64,000 nt of DNA from Gillisella terrae (GTDB lineage: Bacteria > Pseudomonadota > Alphaproteobacteria > Rhizobiales > Rhizobiaceae): the NCBI RefSeq assembly GCF_004801395.1, contig NZ_SSOA01000004.1, positions 389,059 to 453,058 on the forward strand, written 5' to 3'. The first letter of the stretch is position 1, and each line of letters starts with the position of its first letter. The notes under the pieces were generated by a model. That model was not told the origin of the DNA. It searched no databases and worked only from the letters and a program-made list of their open reading frames with translations. Of the stretch, positions 19,450 to 30,900 are shown in pieces. Made by a program: the position numbers and the translations under genes.

Positions 19450-20666
19450 ATCAGAACCCAATTCCCAATTCTTTCCGGGAAGGCCCGGATGAAGATGGCC
19501 GTTTCGGCATTTTTGGCGGCCGCTTCGTGGCCGAAACCTTGATGCCGCTGATCCTTGATCTTCAGGCAGAGTGGGATAAGGCCAAGACCGATCCAACCTT
19601 CAAGGCGGAACTGGATCACCTCAACACCCATTATACCGGGCGCCCAAGTCCGCTGTATTTTGCCGAACGCCTCACCGCCGAGCTGGGCGGGGCCAAGATT
19701 TATTTCAAGCGTGATGAGCTGAACCACACCGGCTCGCACAAGATCAACAATTGCCTTGGCCAGATTCTTTTGGCCAAGCGCATGGGCAAGACCCGCATTA
19801 TTGCGGAAACCGGTGCTGGTCAGCATGGCGTGGCCTCGGCCACCGTTGCGGCCCGCTTTGGTCTGCCCTGCATTGTTTATATGGGTGCCACAGACGTTGA
19901 GCGGCAGGCTCCCAATGTGTTCCGCATGAAGCTTCTGGGTGCCGAAGTGCGCCCTGTATCGTCCGGTCATGGCACTTTGAAAGATGCCATGAACGAAGCT
20001 CTGCGCGACTGGGTCACCAATGTAGATGACACCTATTATATGATCGGTACCGCTGCCGGTCCGCATCCCTATCCGGAAATGGTGCGCGATTTCCAGTCGG
20101 TGATTGGTGCAGAAGCGAAAGAACAGATGCTGAAAGCCGAGGGCCGTTTGCCTGATATGCTGATAGCGGCTGTGGGCGGTGGCTCCAACGCCATTGGTCT
20201 GTTCCATCCCTTCCTTGATGACAAGAGCGTTCGCATCGTCGGTGTTGAAGCGGGCGGCAAGGGGCTTGAGGGCAATGAGCATTGCGCGTCGCTCACCGCT
20301 GGCTCTCCGGGTGTTCTGCATGGCAACCGCACCTATCTGCTGCAAGATGCGGACGGCCAGATCAAGGATGGTCACTCCATCTCGGCGGGTCTGGATTATC
20401 CCGGCATTGGACCTGAGCATTCCTGGCTGAAAGATATGGGCCGGGTGGAATATGTGCCGATCATGGATACGGAAGCCTTGGAAGCCTTCCAGCTTTTGAC
20501 CCGCACCGAGGGCATTATTCCAGCCCTTGAGCCAAGCCATGCCTTGGCCGAAGTGGTGAAGCGCGCGCCCAAGATGGGCAAGGATGAGATCATCCTGATG
20601 AACCTCTGCGGTCGCGGTGACAAGGACATTTTCACCGTCGGCAAAATTCTGGGAATGGGGTTGTGA
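19446..20666 (+). CDS. trpB: Tryptophan synthase beta chain
   Basis: PLP enzyme that condenses indole and serine to tryptophan, in an alpha2-beta2 complex with TrpA. The 406-residue protein has [12 protein letters not shown] near residue 58, the PLP lysine in [13 protein letters not shown] near residue 95, [11 protein letters not shown], and the phosphate-binding loop GGGSNAIG near 240. It starts at GTG 19446 overlapping the trpF stop, with GGGAG upstream. trpA begins one base after its stop. Confidence 0.97.
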   Translation: MNQNPIPNSFREGPDEDGRFGIFGGRFVAETLMPLILDLQAEWDKAKTDPTFKAELDHLNTHYTGRPSPLYFAERLTAELGGAKIYFKRDELNHTGSHKINNCLGQILLAKRMGKTRIIAETGAGQHGVASATVAARFGLPCIVYMGATDVERQAPNVFRMKLLGAEVRPVSSGHGTLKDAMNEALRDWVTNVDDTYYMIGTAAGPHPYPEMVRDFQSVIGAEAKEQMLKAEGRLPDMLIAAVGGGSNAIGLFHPFLDDKSVRIVGVEAGGKGLEGNEHCASLTAGSPGVLHGNRTYLLQDADGQIKDGHSISAGLDYPGIGPEHSWLKDMGRVEYVPIMDTEALEAFQLLTRTEGIIPALEPSHALAEVVKRAPKMGKDEIILMNLCGRGDKDIFTVGKILGMGL

Positions 20667-20667
20667 T

Positions 20668-21507
20668 ATGACTGAGCGTATGGACAAACGGTTTGCCGAC
20701 CTGAAGGCTGAGGGCCGTCCCGCTCTCGTCACCTATTTCATGGGCGGCGACCCGGATTTCGACACATCGCTTGAGATCATGAAGGCGCTTCCTGCCGCAG
20801 GCTCTGATGTGATTGAGCTGGGAATGCCCTTTTCTGATCCGATGGCCGATGGCCCGGCCATTCAAATGGCGGGCCAGCGCTCACTGAAAGCCGGTCAGAC
20901 GCTGATCAAGACCTTGGATATGGCGCGAAAATTCCGTGAGCATGATCAGGCAACCCCGATTGTGCTGATGGGCTATTATAACCCCATCTACATTTACGGC
21001 GTTGAAAAATTTCTCGATGACGCGCTGGAAGCGGGCATTGATGGCTTGATCGTTGTTGATCTGCCGCCAGAAATGGATGACGAGCTTTGCCTGCCTGCGC
21101 GCGCGCGCGACATCAACTTCATTCGTCTGGCCACGCCAACCACCGATGAAAAGCGCTTGCCAAAGGTGCTGCAAAACACCTCCGGCTTCGTCTACTATGT
21201 ATCGATGAACGGCATTACCGGCTCAGCTTTGCCAGACCCATCCAAGGTGGCTGGCGCTGTCCAGCGGATCAAGGCCCATACCGATCTGCCGATCTGCGTG
21301 GGCTTTGGCGTGAAGACGGCGGAACATGCGCGCTTGATTGGGGCCAATGCCGATGGCGTTGTGGTGGGCACGGCGATCGTCAATCAGGTCGCGCTCAGCC
21401 TGACCAAGGATGGCAAGGCAACGGCCGATACGGTGCAATCGGTCGTCACGCTGGTGCGTGGTCTGGCCAGCGGTGTGCATACGGCCCGCCTTGCGGCCGC
21501 AGAATAG
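20668..21507 (+). CDS. trpA: Tryptophan synthase alpha chain
   Basis: Cleaves indole-3-glycerol phosphate to indole, which is channelled to TrpB. The 279-residue TIM barrel has the family signature [19 protein letters not shown] near residue 52 with the catalytic glutamate, then [12 protein letters not shown] with its aspartate/tyrosine region, and [11 protein letters not shown] near 210. It starts at ATG 20668, right after the trpB stop, and is followed by a bulged hairpin before accD. Confidence 0.96.
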   Translation: MTERMDKRFADLKAEGRPALVTYFMGGDPDFDTSLEIMKALPAAGSDVIELGMPFSDPMADGPAIQMAGQRSLKAGQTLIKTLDMARKFREHDQATPIVLMGYYNPIYIYGVEKFLDDALEAGIDGLIVVDLPPEMDDELCLPARARDINFIRLATPTTDEKRLPKVLQNTSGFVYYVSMNGITGSALPDPSKVAGAVQRIKAHTDLPICVGFGVKTAEHARLIGANADGVVVGTAIVNQVALSLTKDGKATADTVQSVVTLVRGLASGVHTARLAAAE

Positions 21508-21528
21508 TCCCTCGTCATGAGGCTCGGT

Positions 21529-21560
21529 TGGGGAGGGTATTGCAGGATACCGCTCCCCAC
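21529..21560 (+). other. Hairpin between trpA and accD
   Basis: GGGGAG-GGTAT (21530-21540) pairs with ATACC-G-CTCCCC (21547-21558) with one bulged base and a six-base loop. There is no U run, so it is unlikely to be a simple terminator; it may stabilise mRNA or separate trp from accD expression. Confidence 0.5.
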
Positions 21561-21639
21561 ATTGTAGATTTAAAGCAATTCACTGTCGGAAAGCCACCTA
21601 GCTTCTCTCAAGGAATTGCGCCAGCCAGGAGTGTTTTCA

Positions 21640-22548
21640 GTGAATTGGCTCACAAATTACGTTCGTCCGCGCATCAATTCCATGTTGGGTCGCCGCGATG
21701 TGCCCGAAAATCTCTGGATCAAATGCCCCGAAACCGGGGAAATGGTCTTTCATAAAGATCTCGAGCAAAACAAGTGGGTGATCCCGGCCTCGGGCTATCA
21801 TATGAAAATGCCAGCCAAGGCGCGTCTGGCTGATCTGTTTGACGAGGGTGAGTATGAAGCCCTGCCGCAGCCAAAGGTGGCGCAGGACCCGCTGAAATTT
21901 CGCGATTCCAAAAAATATGCCGATCGCCTGAAAGACAGCCGCACCAAGACTGAGCAGGAAGACACAATTGTCGCTGGCGTTGGCACCGTTCAGGGCCTCA
22001 AGCTGGTGGCGGTGGTGCATGAATTCAACTTCATGGGCGGATCGCTCGGCATTGCGGCTGGCGAAGCTATCATCAAGGCTTTTGAGCGCGCCATTGCCGA
22101 GAAATGCCCCTTGGTGATGTTCCCAGCTTCTGGTGGGGCGCGCATGCAGGAAGGCATTTTGTCCTTGATGCAGTTGCCGCGCACAACGGTTGTGGTGAAC
22201 ATGCTGAAAGAAGCAGGCCTGCCTTATATTGTGGTGCTGACCAATCCGACAACGGGCGGTGTGACCGCGTCCTATGCCATGTTGGGTGATCTGCATATGG
22301 CAGAGCCGGGCGCAGAAATCTGCTTTGCAGGCAAGCGGGTGATTGAGCAGACCATCCGCGAAAAGCTGCCGGAAGGTTTCCAGACTTCGGAATATCTGCT
22401 GGAGCATGGCATGGTCGATATGGTGGTCAAGCGCCACGATATTCCTGAAACCTTGGCACGTGTGCTGAAAATCATGACAAAGAAGCCTGCGAATACCGAT
22501 CATGGCGCTGTGGCGGTGGTTGATGCCGCACGTGCTGCTTCGGCCTGA
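21640..22548 (+). CDS. accD: Acetyl-CoA carboxylase carboxyltransferase beta subunit
   Basis: With AccA it transfers the carboxyl group from biotin to acetyl-CoA, the first committed step of fatty-acid synthesis. The 302-residue protein has the crotonase-like core ([16 protein letters not shown] near 127, [11 protein letters not shown] near 160, [14 protein letters not shown] near 205). The N-terminal zinc-ribbon region ([14 protein letters not shown] to GYHMKM) keeps only one of the four usual cysteines. It starts at GTG 21640 with AGGAG eight bases upstream, and folC follows. Confidence 0.95.
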   Translation: MNWLTNYVRPRINSMLGRRDVPENLWIKCPETGEMVFHKDLEQNKWVIPASGYHMKMPAKARLADLFDEGEYEALPQPKVAQDPLKFRDSKKYADRLKDSRTKTEQEDTIVAGVGTVQGLKLVAVVHEFNFMGGSLGIAAGEAIIKAFERAIAEKCPLVMFPASGGARMQEGILSLMQLPRTTVVVNMLKEAGLPYIVVLTNPTTGGVTASYAMLGDLHMAEPGAEICFAGKRVIEQTIREKLPEGFQTSEYLLEHGMVDMVVKRHDIPETLARVLKIMTKKPANTDHGAVAVVDAARAASA

Positions 22549-22586
22549 TCCGACACCTTGTAAGCCTGTAAGACTTGGATAGAGAC

Positions 22587-23930
22587 ATGACCGATATCGC
22601 CGCCAGCCAAGCCGAACAGGTTATTGATGAATTGATGAGCCTGCATCCCAAGGGTTTTGATATGACCCTTGGGCGCATGCGGCGTTTGCTTGAGGTTTTG
22701 GGCAATCCGCAAGACAAATTGCCGCCGGTGATCCATGTGGCGGGCACCAATGGCAAAGGCTCATTCACGGCCTTTACCCGCGCGCTTTTGGAGCAGGCGG
22801 GTCTTGCCGTGCATGTCCACACATCGCCACATCTGGTCAATTGGCACGAGCGCTATCGCATTGGTGTCAAAGGCGGGCGTGGCGCGCTTGTGGATGATCT
22901 GGTGCTGGCCGATGCGCTGCGCCGGGTGGCCAAAGCCAATGATGGCCAAGCCATCACCGTGTTTGAAATCCTCACGGCTACGGCCTTTTTGCTGTTTTCC
23001 GAAATCCCCGCCGATGTGGTGATCATGGAAGTGGGCATGGGCGGACGGCTGGATTGCACCAATGTGATCGACAGGCCCGCTGTCTCGGTGATCATGCCAA
23101 TTTCCTTTGATCATCAGGCCTATCTTGGCGATCGGGTGGAATTGATTGCCGCTGAAAAAGCCGGGATCATGAAAAAACACTGTCCGGTGGTGATTGGCCA
23201 TCAGGAGTTTGAAGCCGCAAAAGAAACGCTGGTGGAGACCGCGGATCGATTGCAGTGCCCACAATCGGTGTTCGGGCAGGATTTTCTGGCCTTTGAAGAG
23301 CACGGGCGCCTTGTCTATCAGGATGAGGATGGCCTGATGGATTTGTCCCTGCCAAAATTGCCGGGCCGCCACCAATATGCCAATGCCGCAGCAGCCATCC
23401 GCGCTGTGCGCGCTGCTGGCTTCAACGTGACTGAGGCAATAGTTGATGCCGCGATGGGCACCGTCGAATGGGCGGGACGTCTGCAAAAGCTGACAGAAGG
23501 TGCCTTGGTCAGCCATGCACCCAAAGCTGCGGAAATCTGGGTGGATGGCGGTCACAATCCCGGTGCGGGCGAAGTGATTGCCGAGGCGATGGCCGGCTTT
23601 GAAGAGCGCCAGTCGCGTCCGCTTTATCTGATCATCGGCATGCTCAACACCAAAGAGCCGCACGGCTATTTCAAGGCCTTTGAGGGTCTGGCGGTGCATG
23701 TCTTCACCGTGCCCATTCGCGGAACGGATGCTGCCCTTGATCCTGTCGCCTTGGCCGCAACGGCTTATGATGCGGGCATCCCGGCGACGCCGGTGTCGTC
23801 TGTGGCAGATGCGCTGACAGCGATTTCTGCCATATCAGAAGAGGCGGGTGAGTCACCGCGCATTCTGATTGGCGGATCACTTTATCTGGTGGGCAATGTG
23901 CTGGCGGATAATGGCACGCCACCGGCGTGA
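22587..23930 (+). CDS. folC: Bifunctional dihydrofolate/folylpolyglutamate synthase
   Basis: Adds glutamate to dihydropteroate and extends polyglutamate tails on folates, using ATP. The 447-residue protein has the P-loop HVAGTNGKGSF near residue 52, TSPHLVNWHERYRI near 82, the metal-binding EVGMGGRLDCTNV near 147, and a C-terminal ligase domain beginning near DGGHNPGAG. The ATG at 22587 is used; an in-frame TTG four codons earlier is less likely. It follows accD with a short gap, as in many proteobacteria, and ends at a terminator shared with trxA. Confidence 0.94.
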   Translation: MTDIAASQAEQVIDELMSLHPKGFDMTLGRMRRLLEVLGNPQDKLPPVIHVAGTNGKGSFTAFTRALLEQAGLAVHVHTSPHLVNWHERYRIGVKGGRGALVDDLVLADALRRVAKANDGQAITVFEILTATAFLLFSEIPADVVIMEVGMGGRLDCTNVIDRPAVSVIMPISFDHQAYLGDRVELIAAEKAGIMKKHCPVVIGHQEFEAAKETLVETADRLQCPQSVFGQDFLAFEEHGRLVYQDEDGLMDLSLPKLPGRHQYANAAAAIRAVRAAGFNVTEAIVDAAMGTVEWAGRLQKLTEGALVSHAPKAAEIWVDGGHNPGAGEVIAEAMAGFEERQSRPLYLIIGMLNTKEPHGYFKAFEGLAVHVFTVPIRGTDAALDPVALAATAYDAGIPATPVSSVADALTAISAISEEAGESPRILIGGSLYLVGNVLADNGTPPA

Positions 23931-23952
23931 GATATTTCCAAAAAAACCACAC

Positions 23953-23981
23953 AAAAAAGCCCGGCATTGACCGGGCTTTTT
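23953..23981. terminator. Bidirectional rho-independent terminator between folC and trxA
   Basis: AAAAAAGCCCGG, loop CATTGA, CCGGGCTTTTT. It can serve both convergent genes. Confidence 0.9.
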
Positions 23982-24002
23982 GCATTCTATTGTTTTCACG
24001 CC

Positions 24003-24323
24003 TTAGGCCGCGCTGGAAATCCAGCTGGCCAAAGCGGTCTTTGGCGATGCGCCAACCTTGATGTCGGCCACTTCGCCGCCCTTGAACATGGCGAGCGTTG
24101 GAATGGAGCGTACACCAAATTTGGCTGCCAGTTCCGGATTTTCATCAATGTTGAGCTTGGCAATCTTCACCTTGCCAGCCATCTCAACCGAGATTTCGTC
24201 CAGGCTTGGAGCGATCATTTTGCATGGGCCGCACCATTCTGCCCAGAAGTCCACAACAACAGGTTCTGCGGATTGCAGGACTTCTGCTTCGAAATTGTTC
24301 ATGTCAACTTTTACGGTCGCCAT
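24003..24323 (-). CDS. trxA: Thioredoxin 1
   Basis: Small disulfide reductase that supplies electrons to ribonucleotide reductase and other targets. The 106-residue protein has the active site WCGPCK (cysteines 31 and 34), the buried aspartate in VVVDFWAEW and the cis-proline loop [12 protein letters not shown]. It is transcribed leftwards behind addA with a 50-bp gap. Confidence 0.97.
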   Translation of the reverse strand: MATVKVDMNNFEAEVLQSAEPVVVDFWAEWCGPCKMIAPSLDEISVEMAGKVKIAKLNIDENPELAAKFGVRSIPTLAMFKGGEVADIKVGASPKTALASWISSAA

Positions 24324-24372
24324 TTTCTGCTCCTTGGAGAAATGCTGTTGTCACATATATGATGATAATCAC

Positions 24373-27300
24373 TCAGATTTCAATGCGGTCCTGCGGTAAC
24401 GGCTGAAGTGCTTCCAGCGCATGGCTCATTCCATCCTCTGTCAACGTGATGACGTTTGGTCCTTCGGTGTAGACCAAAATGCACTCCACTGGCTTTCCCG
24501 GATAGAGAGGCGTGAGCAATTCCCGATAGATAGCCAGCTGGGCGGTGTGGGAAAAGGGCACATCCTCCGCCTGTTTGGGCGGTTGGCGGTTGGTTTTATA
24601 ATCCAGCAGGATCACTTTTTCATCTGTCACCACCAGACGGTCGATCCGGCCAGATACGGCGCGAAGCGTGCGGCCAAGCCGAATTGTGCCCATGATGGAA
24701 AGCTCGGCCTGTCCGGTGCCGGAAAAGACGTCTTTGAGTGCGGGATGGGCCAGAATGTCCAAAACCGCGCTGACCATCTGTTCACGCTCAGCATGGGGCC
24801 AAAACCGTGCAGCTCTTTCCGCATAGCGATGGGCCGCATCGGCCCGCTCCGATGCTGGCAAGCCCGGCAGCATTTGCAACATGCGGTGGGCAATGCGCCC
24901 GCGTTGCAGCGCAAGGCCCGCATCCTGCCCCTTATCGAACAAGGGGGAATAGAGCATCAACCCGCCGTCGTCCTCATCCACAGCAAGGCTTGCCCCCGAT
25001 GGGCTGAGCGGTCTTGGCAGCTGCGGCGATGGCGGAGCCGGCCGCAGAAGGGCGTCGGGCAAAGGCTCGGGCGTTTTGATGGTCTTGTGGGCGTCCACCC
25101 GGTCAAACCGGGCTTTGGCATCGGGACGCTGCCACAGCAAGCCATCCCAATCGCCTTCGGGGCCAGAGAACCGCTCCTCACGGCAATGGGTCTCATCCAG
25201 TGCCAGCGACGACATGATCATCTCATGCCAGACCTCGTTTTGCTGAATTTTGCCGCGATAGCCGCAGACCACCAGCCGGTCGGCAGCCCGCGTCATGCCC
25301 ACATAGAGCAAGCGGCGATATTCCTCTTCGGTCGCCTGTTTGCGACGCGCCACATCAGCGGCAAGGATGGCATTGTCCACCGCCTTCACCGGTGCCCAGA
25401 TGGGAAATTCCGTCGCGCCGTCTTCCGATGGGATCATGCGGAATTTGGGCAGATGGCTGTGGTTAAACGCCTTGGAGCCGTCATCGACCAGAAACACAAT
25501 CGGCGCTTCCAGACCCTTGGAGGCGTGCACGGTCATGACGCGCACTTCGCTGCGTTCCTTGTCCTGCTCACGCTTCACCTCCGGGCCTTCCAGCTCCAGC
25601 ATGGTGATGAAGGATTGCAGACCCGGCAGGCCGGATTGCTCATGGGCCAGGGCAAAGGTGAGGAATTCGTCGAGAATATCGCTGACTTCGCTGCCCAAGC
25701 GCCCCAAAAAGGCGCGTCGTCCACCCAGCGGGCCAAGCACACGGGCATAAAAATCATGCGGCGGCATGTCGCGCGCCAAAGCCCGATAGGTCTTCAGCCG
25801 TGCTTCCACCTCCACCCACGTCTCAACCCCGTCCTTGGCCAGACGCTGGATCTCGGCAAAGACGCTCTTACCGCCGCGCCGCGCCGAGACCGCAAACACA
25901 TGTTCTTCCGTGAGATTAAACAACGGGCTTTTCAAAAGGGCAGCCAGTGAAAGATCGTCTCCGCTCAGCAGCGAAAAGCGGCCAAGGGCCATCAAATCCT
26001 GAATGGCGATATGGCCGGTGAGGCGCAAGCGGTCCGCCCCCGCAACCGGGATATTGTTGCGCCTTTTCAGCGCGCGGGTGAGCGCATTGACAAAAGCGCC
26101 GCGCTTTCGCACTAAAATCAGAATATCGCCCGCTTCGATGGCGCGCTCAACGCCCTTTTCAACAATGGTTTCCCGGCCGATCATCGCCTCAATGCGCTGG
26201 GCTATGCGCCGGGCCAGAATGGCGGAAGGTGCGCTTTCCGGTGTGGCGTCAAAGGGCGCAGTCCAATCCTCATCATTGTCCATGCCTTCCGGGGCCACCA
26301 TATTCCAGACCTCGACGGTGCCGGGATGGCCGGTGCGGCTGGACATATGCACCACGGGCTCGTTCACAGCAGACAGGCCACGGGCATTGGGGCCTTGGGC
26401 AAACACCTGATCCACCGCCGAGAGCACCGCATTGGTGGAGCGAAACGACAGCGGCAGGCGCACAGTGCTAAACTTTTCGCCGCCTCTGGCCACTTCGCGC
26501 TCGGTTTCGCGCGCTTCTTGCGAAAAGCGCTCCGGGCGGGCCCCTTGGAACGAATAGATCGATTGCTTTTCATCGCCCACGGCAAAAAAGGTGCGGCGCA
26601 CTGGCCGCGCACTGTGGCCTGAGAAAAAGTCTTCCCGAAGAGAGCGGATCACCGACCATTGCACCGGGCTGGTGTCTTGCGCCTCATCCACCAGAATATG
26701 ATCAATGCCCTGATCCAGCTTATAGTGTACCCAGGGGCCAACGGCGCTGCGGGTCAAAAGCTCGGCGGTGCGGGCAATCAGGTCTTCAAAATCCAGCTGG
26801 CTGCTGCGCTTTTTCAGCTCTTCATAGTCCTGGCTCAACCGTTCGGCCAAAGCCAGCGCCGCCTTGGTGGCTTTGAACAATTGATAGAGCCGCAACCGCT
26901 CGCGACAGGTCACCACATGCTCACGCGCATTGGCAACCATATCGGCCAGTTCCGGGGCCGCCTTTTTCATCGCAGCCGCAATCAGCGACACATCGGCTTT
27001 TGGCTTGTCGGCAGCGGTGTGGAAAGCATCATCCAGCAGCTTGGCGCGCAAAAACGGATCGCTCTGGCGCACGGCCCGCTCCAGAAGATAGGCGGTCTCC
27101 TGCACTTTCACCCCGCCCTTGCTGAAGGCAAGATCAATATAGGTGGACAGCGTTGCGCCGCTTAAATCAGCCAGCGGCCAATAGGCTTCTGCCAAGGATT
27201 GCTCGGTTTCATCAAGCCCAAGGCCAAGCTTGGTGCGCAAAACGCGCTCGACACCGCCTTTTTGCCCCGCCTCGACAAGAAAGTCGCGCACCGCATGGCG

Positions 27301-27942
27301 ATTGGCAACAATGTCCGACAGCAGGCTTTCGAGCCCAAATTCATCGCCAAGGCTCAGCACTTCGGCAAAGGCTTCTGCTAGTTCCGCATCATTTTCGGTT
27401 GCGGTCGCCGTGAGCAGAGAGCGGCGCGCGTCTGCGAGCAGCACGGAGGCTGCACGGTCATCCAGCACCGAGAAATGCCCGGCGACATTGGCCTCCAGCG
27501 GAAACTGATGCAGCAGTGATTCGCAAAATGCGTGAATGGTCTGGATTTTCAAACCACCCGGCGTTTCCAGTGCGCGGGCAAACAGACGGCGGGCCTCGGC
27601 AATCTTCAGCGCATCCGGCGGGGTCTTTTCAATATCTTCAATGCGTTTGGAAAGGACAGCGTCGGGCAGGGTGGCCCATTCCGCCAACCGGTCAAACACG
27701 CGGTTGGACATTTCCGAGGCTGCCGCTTTGGTGTAGGTCAGGCAAAGAATGCTGGATGGCCGTGCCCCCGCCAGCAGCAGGCGAATAACCCGCTGGGTCA
27801 GCACATGGGTTTTGCCAGACCCCGCATTGGCCGACACCCAGGCCGAGCGGGTGGGGTCGGAGGCGGTTGCCTGCTTGGCCGTGGTCCAGTCAATCCAGAC
27901 CTTGGGATCATCCGATGTCGGAAGCGCATCAAGATCATTCAT
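24373..27942 (-). CDS. addA: AddA helicase-nuclease subunit (alphaproteobacterial type)
   Basis: UvrD-like helicase and nuclease of the AddAB complex, which resects double-strand breaks for RecA-dependent repair. The 1189-residue protein has Walker A SANAGSGKTHVLTQRV near residue 40, motif Ia LCLTYTKAAASEM, motif II DEAQDTSPVQW near 430, motif III VGDEKQSIYSFQGA, motif V VMTVHASKGLEAP and motif VI RRLLYVGMTRAADRL. Near the C-terminus the RecB-type nuclease motif ILLDYKTNR is intact. It overlaps the end of addB by eight bases. Confidence 0.95.
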   Translation of the reverse strand: MNDLDALPTSDDPKVWIDWTTAKQATASDPTRSAWVSANAGSGKTHVLTQRVIRLLLAGARPSSILCLTYTKAAASEMSNRVFDRLAEWATLPDAVLSKRIEDIEKTPPDALKIAEARRLFARALETPGGLKIQTIHAFCESLLHQFPLEANVAGHFSVLDDRAASVLLADARRSLLTATATENDAELAEAFAEVLSLGDEFGLESLLSDIVANRHAVRDFLVEAGQKGGVERVLRTKLGLGLDETEQSLAEAYWPLADLSGATLSTYIDLAFSKGGVKVQETAYLLERAVRQSDPFLRAKLLDDAFHTAADKPKADVSLIAAAMKKAAPELADMVANAREHVVTCRERLRLYQLFKATKAALALAERLSQDYEELKKRSSQLDFEDLIARTAELLTRSAVGPWVHYKLDQGIDHILVDEAQDTSPVQWSVIRSLREDFFSGHSARPVRRTFFAVGDEKQSIYSFQGARPERFSQEARETEREVARGGEKFSTVRLPLSFRSTNAVLSAVDQVFAQGPNARGLSAVNEPVVHMSSRTGHPGTVEVWNMVAPEGMDNDEDWTAPFDATPESAPSAILARRIAQRIEAMIGRETIVEKGVERAIEAGDILILVRKRGAFVNALTRALKRRNNIPVAGADRLRLTGHIAIQDLMALGRFSLLSGDDLSLAALLKSPLFNLTEEHVFAVSARRGGKSVFAEIQRLAKDGVETWVEVEARLKTYRALARDMPPHDFYARVLGPLGGRRAFLGRLGSEVSDILDEFLTFALAHEQSGLPGLQSFITMLELEGPEVKREQDKERSEVRVMTVHASKGLEAPIVFLVDDGSKAFNHSHLPKFRMIPSEDGATEFPIWAPVKAVDNAILAADVARRKQATEEEYRRLLYVGMTRAADRLVVCGYRGKIQQNEVWHEMIMSSLALDETHCREERFSGPEGDWDGLLWQRPDAKARFDRVDAHKTIKTPEPLPDALLRPAPPSPQLPRPLSPSGASLAVDEDDGGLMLYSPLFDKGQDAGLALQRGRIAHRMLQMLPGLPASERADAAHRYAERAARFWPHAEREQMVSAVLDILAHPALKDVFSGTGQAELSIMGTIRLGRTLRAVSGRIDRLVVTDEKVILLDYKTNRQPPKQAEDVPFSHTAQLAIYRELLTPLYPGKPVECILVYTEGPNVITLTEDGMSHALEALQPLPQDRIEI

Positions 27943-30900
27943 CGCCAGCGCTCTCCTCGGTGTTTTCTGCGGTCGACCATTCGGCGACTCTGGCTAAATG
28001 ATCATAATCGCCGCTGTAATCATTCATCTGCGCTGGCATGAGCCGCGAGACATAGCCGCGCTCGCCCGATTGCAACAGGGTGACAAAACGGGTGAGCTGC
28101 TCAATGGATTCGGAGGCCAGATCGAGCGCCGATTTGGCCTTGTCGCCCCTGCCGGTCAGCTCATTGTTGACATTTTCCGCCTTGAAGCGCCCGCCGGGAC
28201 GCAGCCGCACATAGGTGAGGTTTTCCGGGGTTAGCCTGCCAACATCCTTGAAGGCCCCCATTTTCAAAGCGGCGGCTTCCAGTGCCAATTGCGGATCCAG
28301 CAGCGCACGCGCCTGCGAGGTGCTGGGGTTGGAGCCGGTTTTATAATCAATAATATCGGCATGGCCTGCACGAATATCGATGCGGTCAGCCACACCGGTT
28401 AGCCGGATATTGATGGCGTCAAGCTCAACACCGGCTCTCGCTTCCGTCACCATCTTGGCCGGGTCGCGCTGGCGCTGCCACTCAATAAAGGCGCGGCCAA
28501 CATCGCCAAAGCGCTTGCGCCAGACCACATCAATATGGGTCGGCAAATTTTCGGCATCAAACAGCTCATCGGTAATCCGCTGCATCAGGCGTTCCGCATC
28601 CGGCCCCAGCTTTTCCGGCATATTTGCAATGAAGCGCTCGACAATGGCGTGATAAAGCGTGCCGCGCTCAGACGCGCCGGGATCGCTGTTAAACGGATCA
28701 ACCGGATCGAGCTTCAAAATCCGCCGCGCATAGATCGCGTAAGGATCCCGCCGCAGCCGCCCGACCTCGCTGAACGAATAGGTTTTCGGATGCAAATCCT
28801 CTGGCGGTTTGGGAGCCGGGCGCTGGGCAGGTGGCTGATCTCCGCCTTGATCCAAAAGATCGGAGAAATGGCGATAGCGCTCGCCGCGTTCCTTCATCTC
28901 GGCGGCAAAATCCTTGCCGCCCAAAGCTGTCAAACGTTGCAGCCAGCGTGAGGCAACTGTGGGGGCCGAGCCCTGACGCAGCGCGCGGCTATAGATCATG
29001 TGGCGCGTGCCATTGGCCATTTCAAAGTCATGAGCCAGCTGGCCAATCTGCCGCTCTGGCGGCTCCAGCCCCATCTGGGTTTTCATGGTGCGCGACAAAA
29101 ACGGATTGTTGGTGGTGGTGCCGGGCCATGATCCCTCGTTCAGGCCGCCCAAAATCATGGTGTCCACGCTTTGCAGGCGCGCTTCCAAGGCCCCGAAGAT
29201 AAACACCCGCGGATGGCGCAGCGCCTTGGGCTTGACTGATTCGGATGCCGTCAAAGCGGCCAGAATATCAATCCATTGCGGGCCGTCGGCCATCAACTGG
29301 CCGTCGGTTTCCATGATTTCACTCAGCAGCCGTACCAGCACCGCCCCGGCCTCATCGCCCCAGAGGGGTGCAAGGTCGCCGTTTTTGCGCTTCGCCACCG
29401 CTTCCAACACTCGGCCGGTGCGCTCTGCCCATTCTTTTAACGACAGGCGGGTGGTAAATGAGCGCCCATCCGGCTTGGACACAACATGCCCGGCCAGCGG
29501 CTCAACCGCCTCAGCAATGGCCAAAGCCAGTGTGCGGGCGCGCTCCTTGGCATCCTCGCGTACCGTCTGCCGCCATGATGGCGGATGACGATCGTCAAAT
29601 TGCTCCACCAATTGCCGGTCAAACAGAGTGGCAAGATCGGAGATATCCACCGGACCTCTGCCACCGCGAAGGGCAATCACTTCCAGCGCATCAAAAGCCT
29701 CTTGCAAGCCGTCGTCATCCTGTCCAAAGCGTGCTAGCGGGTGTTTGAGCAGCGAGACAATGGCCACCGGATCGCCGGGGCGCAAAATGGCCTCCAGTAC
29801 CAGCGATGTGAGGGTGCCCTGCGGCGTGGATGAAAAGGGTGTGCCAGCCGAATCGTCAGCGATAATGCCAAAGCGGGCGAGCTCAGACGCCACCCGGCGG
29901 GCGAGGTTTCGATCCGGGGTGATCAGCGCGGCCCGGCTTTCACCACCGTCACGGCCCGGCTGTTCCAAAGCCAGCCGCAGCGCAACCGCAATGGCAATCG
30001 CCTCTTCGCGCTCATTGGCGGCTTCAATCAGGGAAACATCGGCAAAAGCCGCTTTAAAGCGGGCATCGCCAAAGCTTTCGCGCCACGCCGTCCAGCCATC
30101 GGTGGCCTTGGCGGGCGAGAGGGCGCGGGAGAGAATCTCAGAGCGGTCTGCCAGATCAGGCTCGGCTTCCGCGAGCACATCAACATCATCGCGGGTGATG
30201 CCAAGCTTACCCAGCAAACGATGCAGACCATATTGCGGATGCGCACGGGCGGTTGGTTCCGGCGGCATGCCGGCTGGCTGTTCGCCACCCACCACGGCCC
30301 ATTGCTCAATCGGCATGGTTTTGTCCAGCCCCGGCAGAACAATAATCCCTTGCGGCAGACGTGAGACGGTGGCCACCAGCTCGGAGGCTGCCGGAATGGA
30401 GCCGGTGGAGCCCGCCACAATCACCGGACCGGGGGGTGGGTTTTGTTCCAGCCGTTCGCGCTCTGCTTTGAGCAGGCTGTTGCGATGAAGAACGGGCGAT
30501 GAGCGCCGCAATTCCTCTAGCCGTGCGGGCCAATAGGCACTGGCAATCAGCAAAAACTCCAGCGTCAATTGCCACCAAGAGGCAAAGTCGCGGGCATCCA
30601 GCTTATCCAGATCCGCCCAGTCTCGCTCTTCGGTTTCCACCGAATCAATCAGCTCCACCAGCGCCCGCGCCAGCCAGACGGCATCGGCGGGGCTGGCCGG
30701 GGCCACCAGCGGTGTGTCGGCATGAATGCTCAGGACAATATCGGGCAGCTTGTTGCGCCATAGCAAAATCAGCTGCGCCAATTCCAAAAGCCGCACGGTG
30801 TTGCTGATCGGCGGGTTCAGCGCCAAAAGGGCAGGGGTGTCAGCATCAAAATAGCTGGCATCCTCTTCGGCTTCACCTAGTGGCTTGATGATTGGCAAAA

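Noticed and set aside
24421..25950. 509-codon open frame on the plus strand opposite addA
   Set aside because: Mirror of addA coding sequence; the helicase and nuclease motifs on the other strand explain it.
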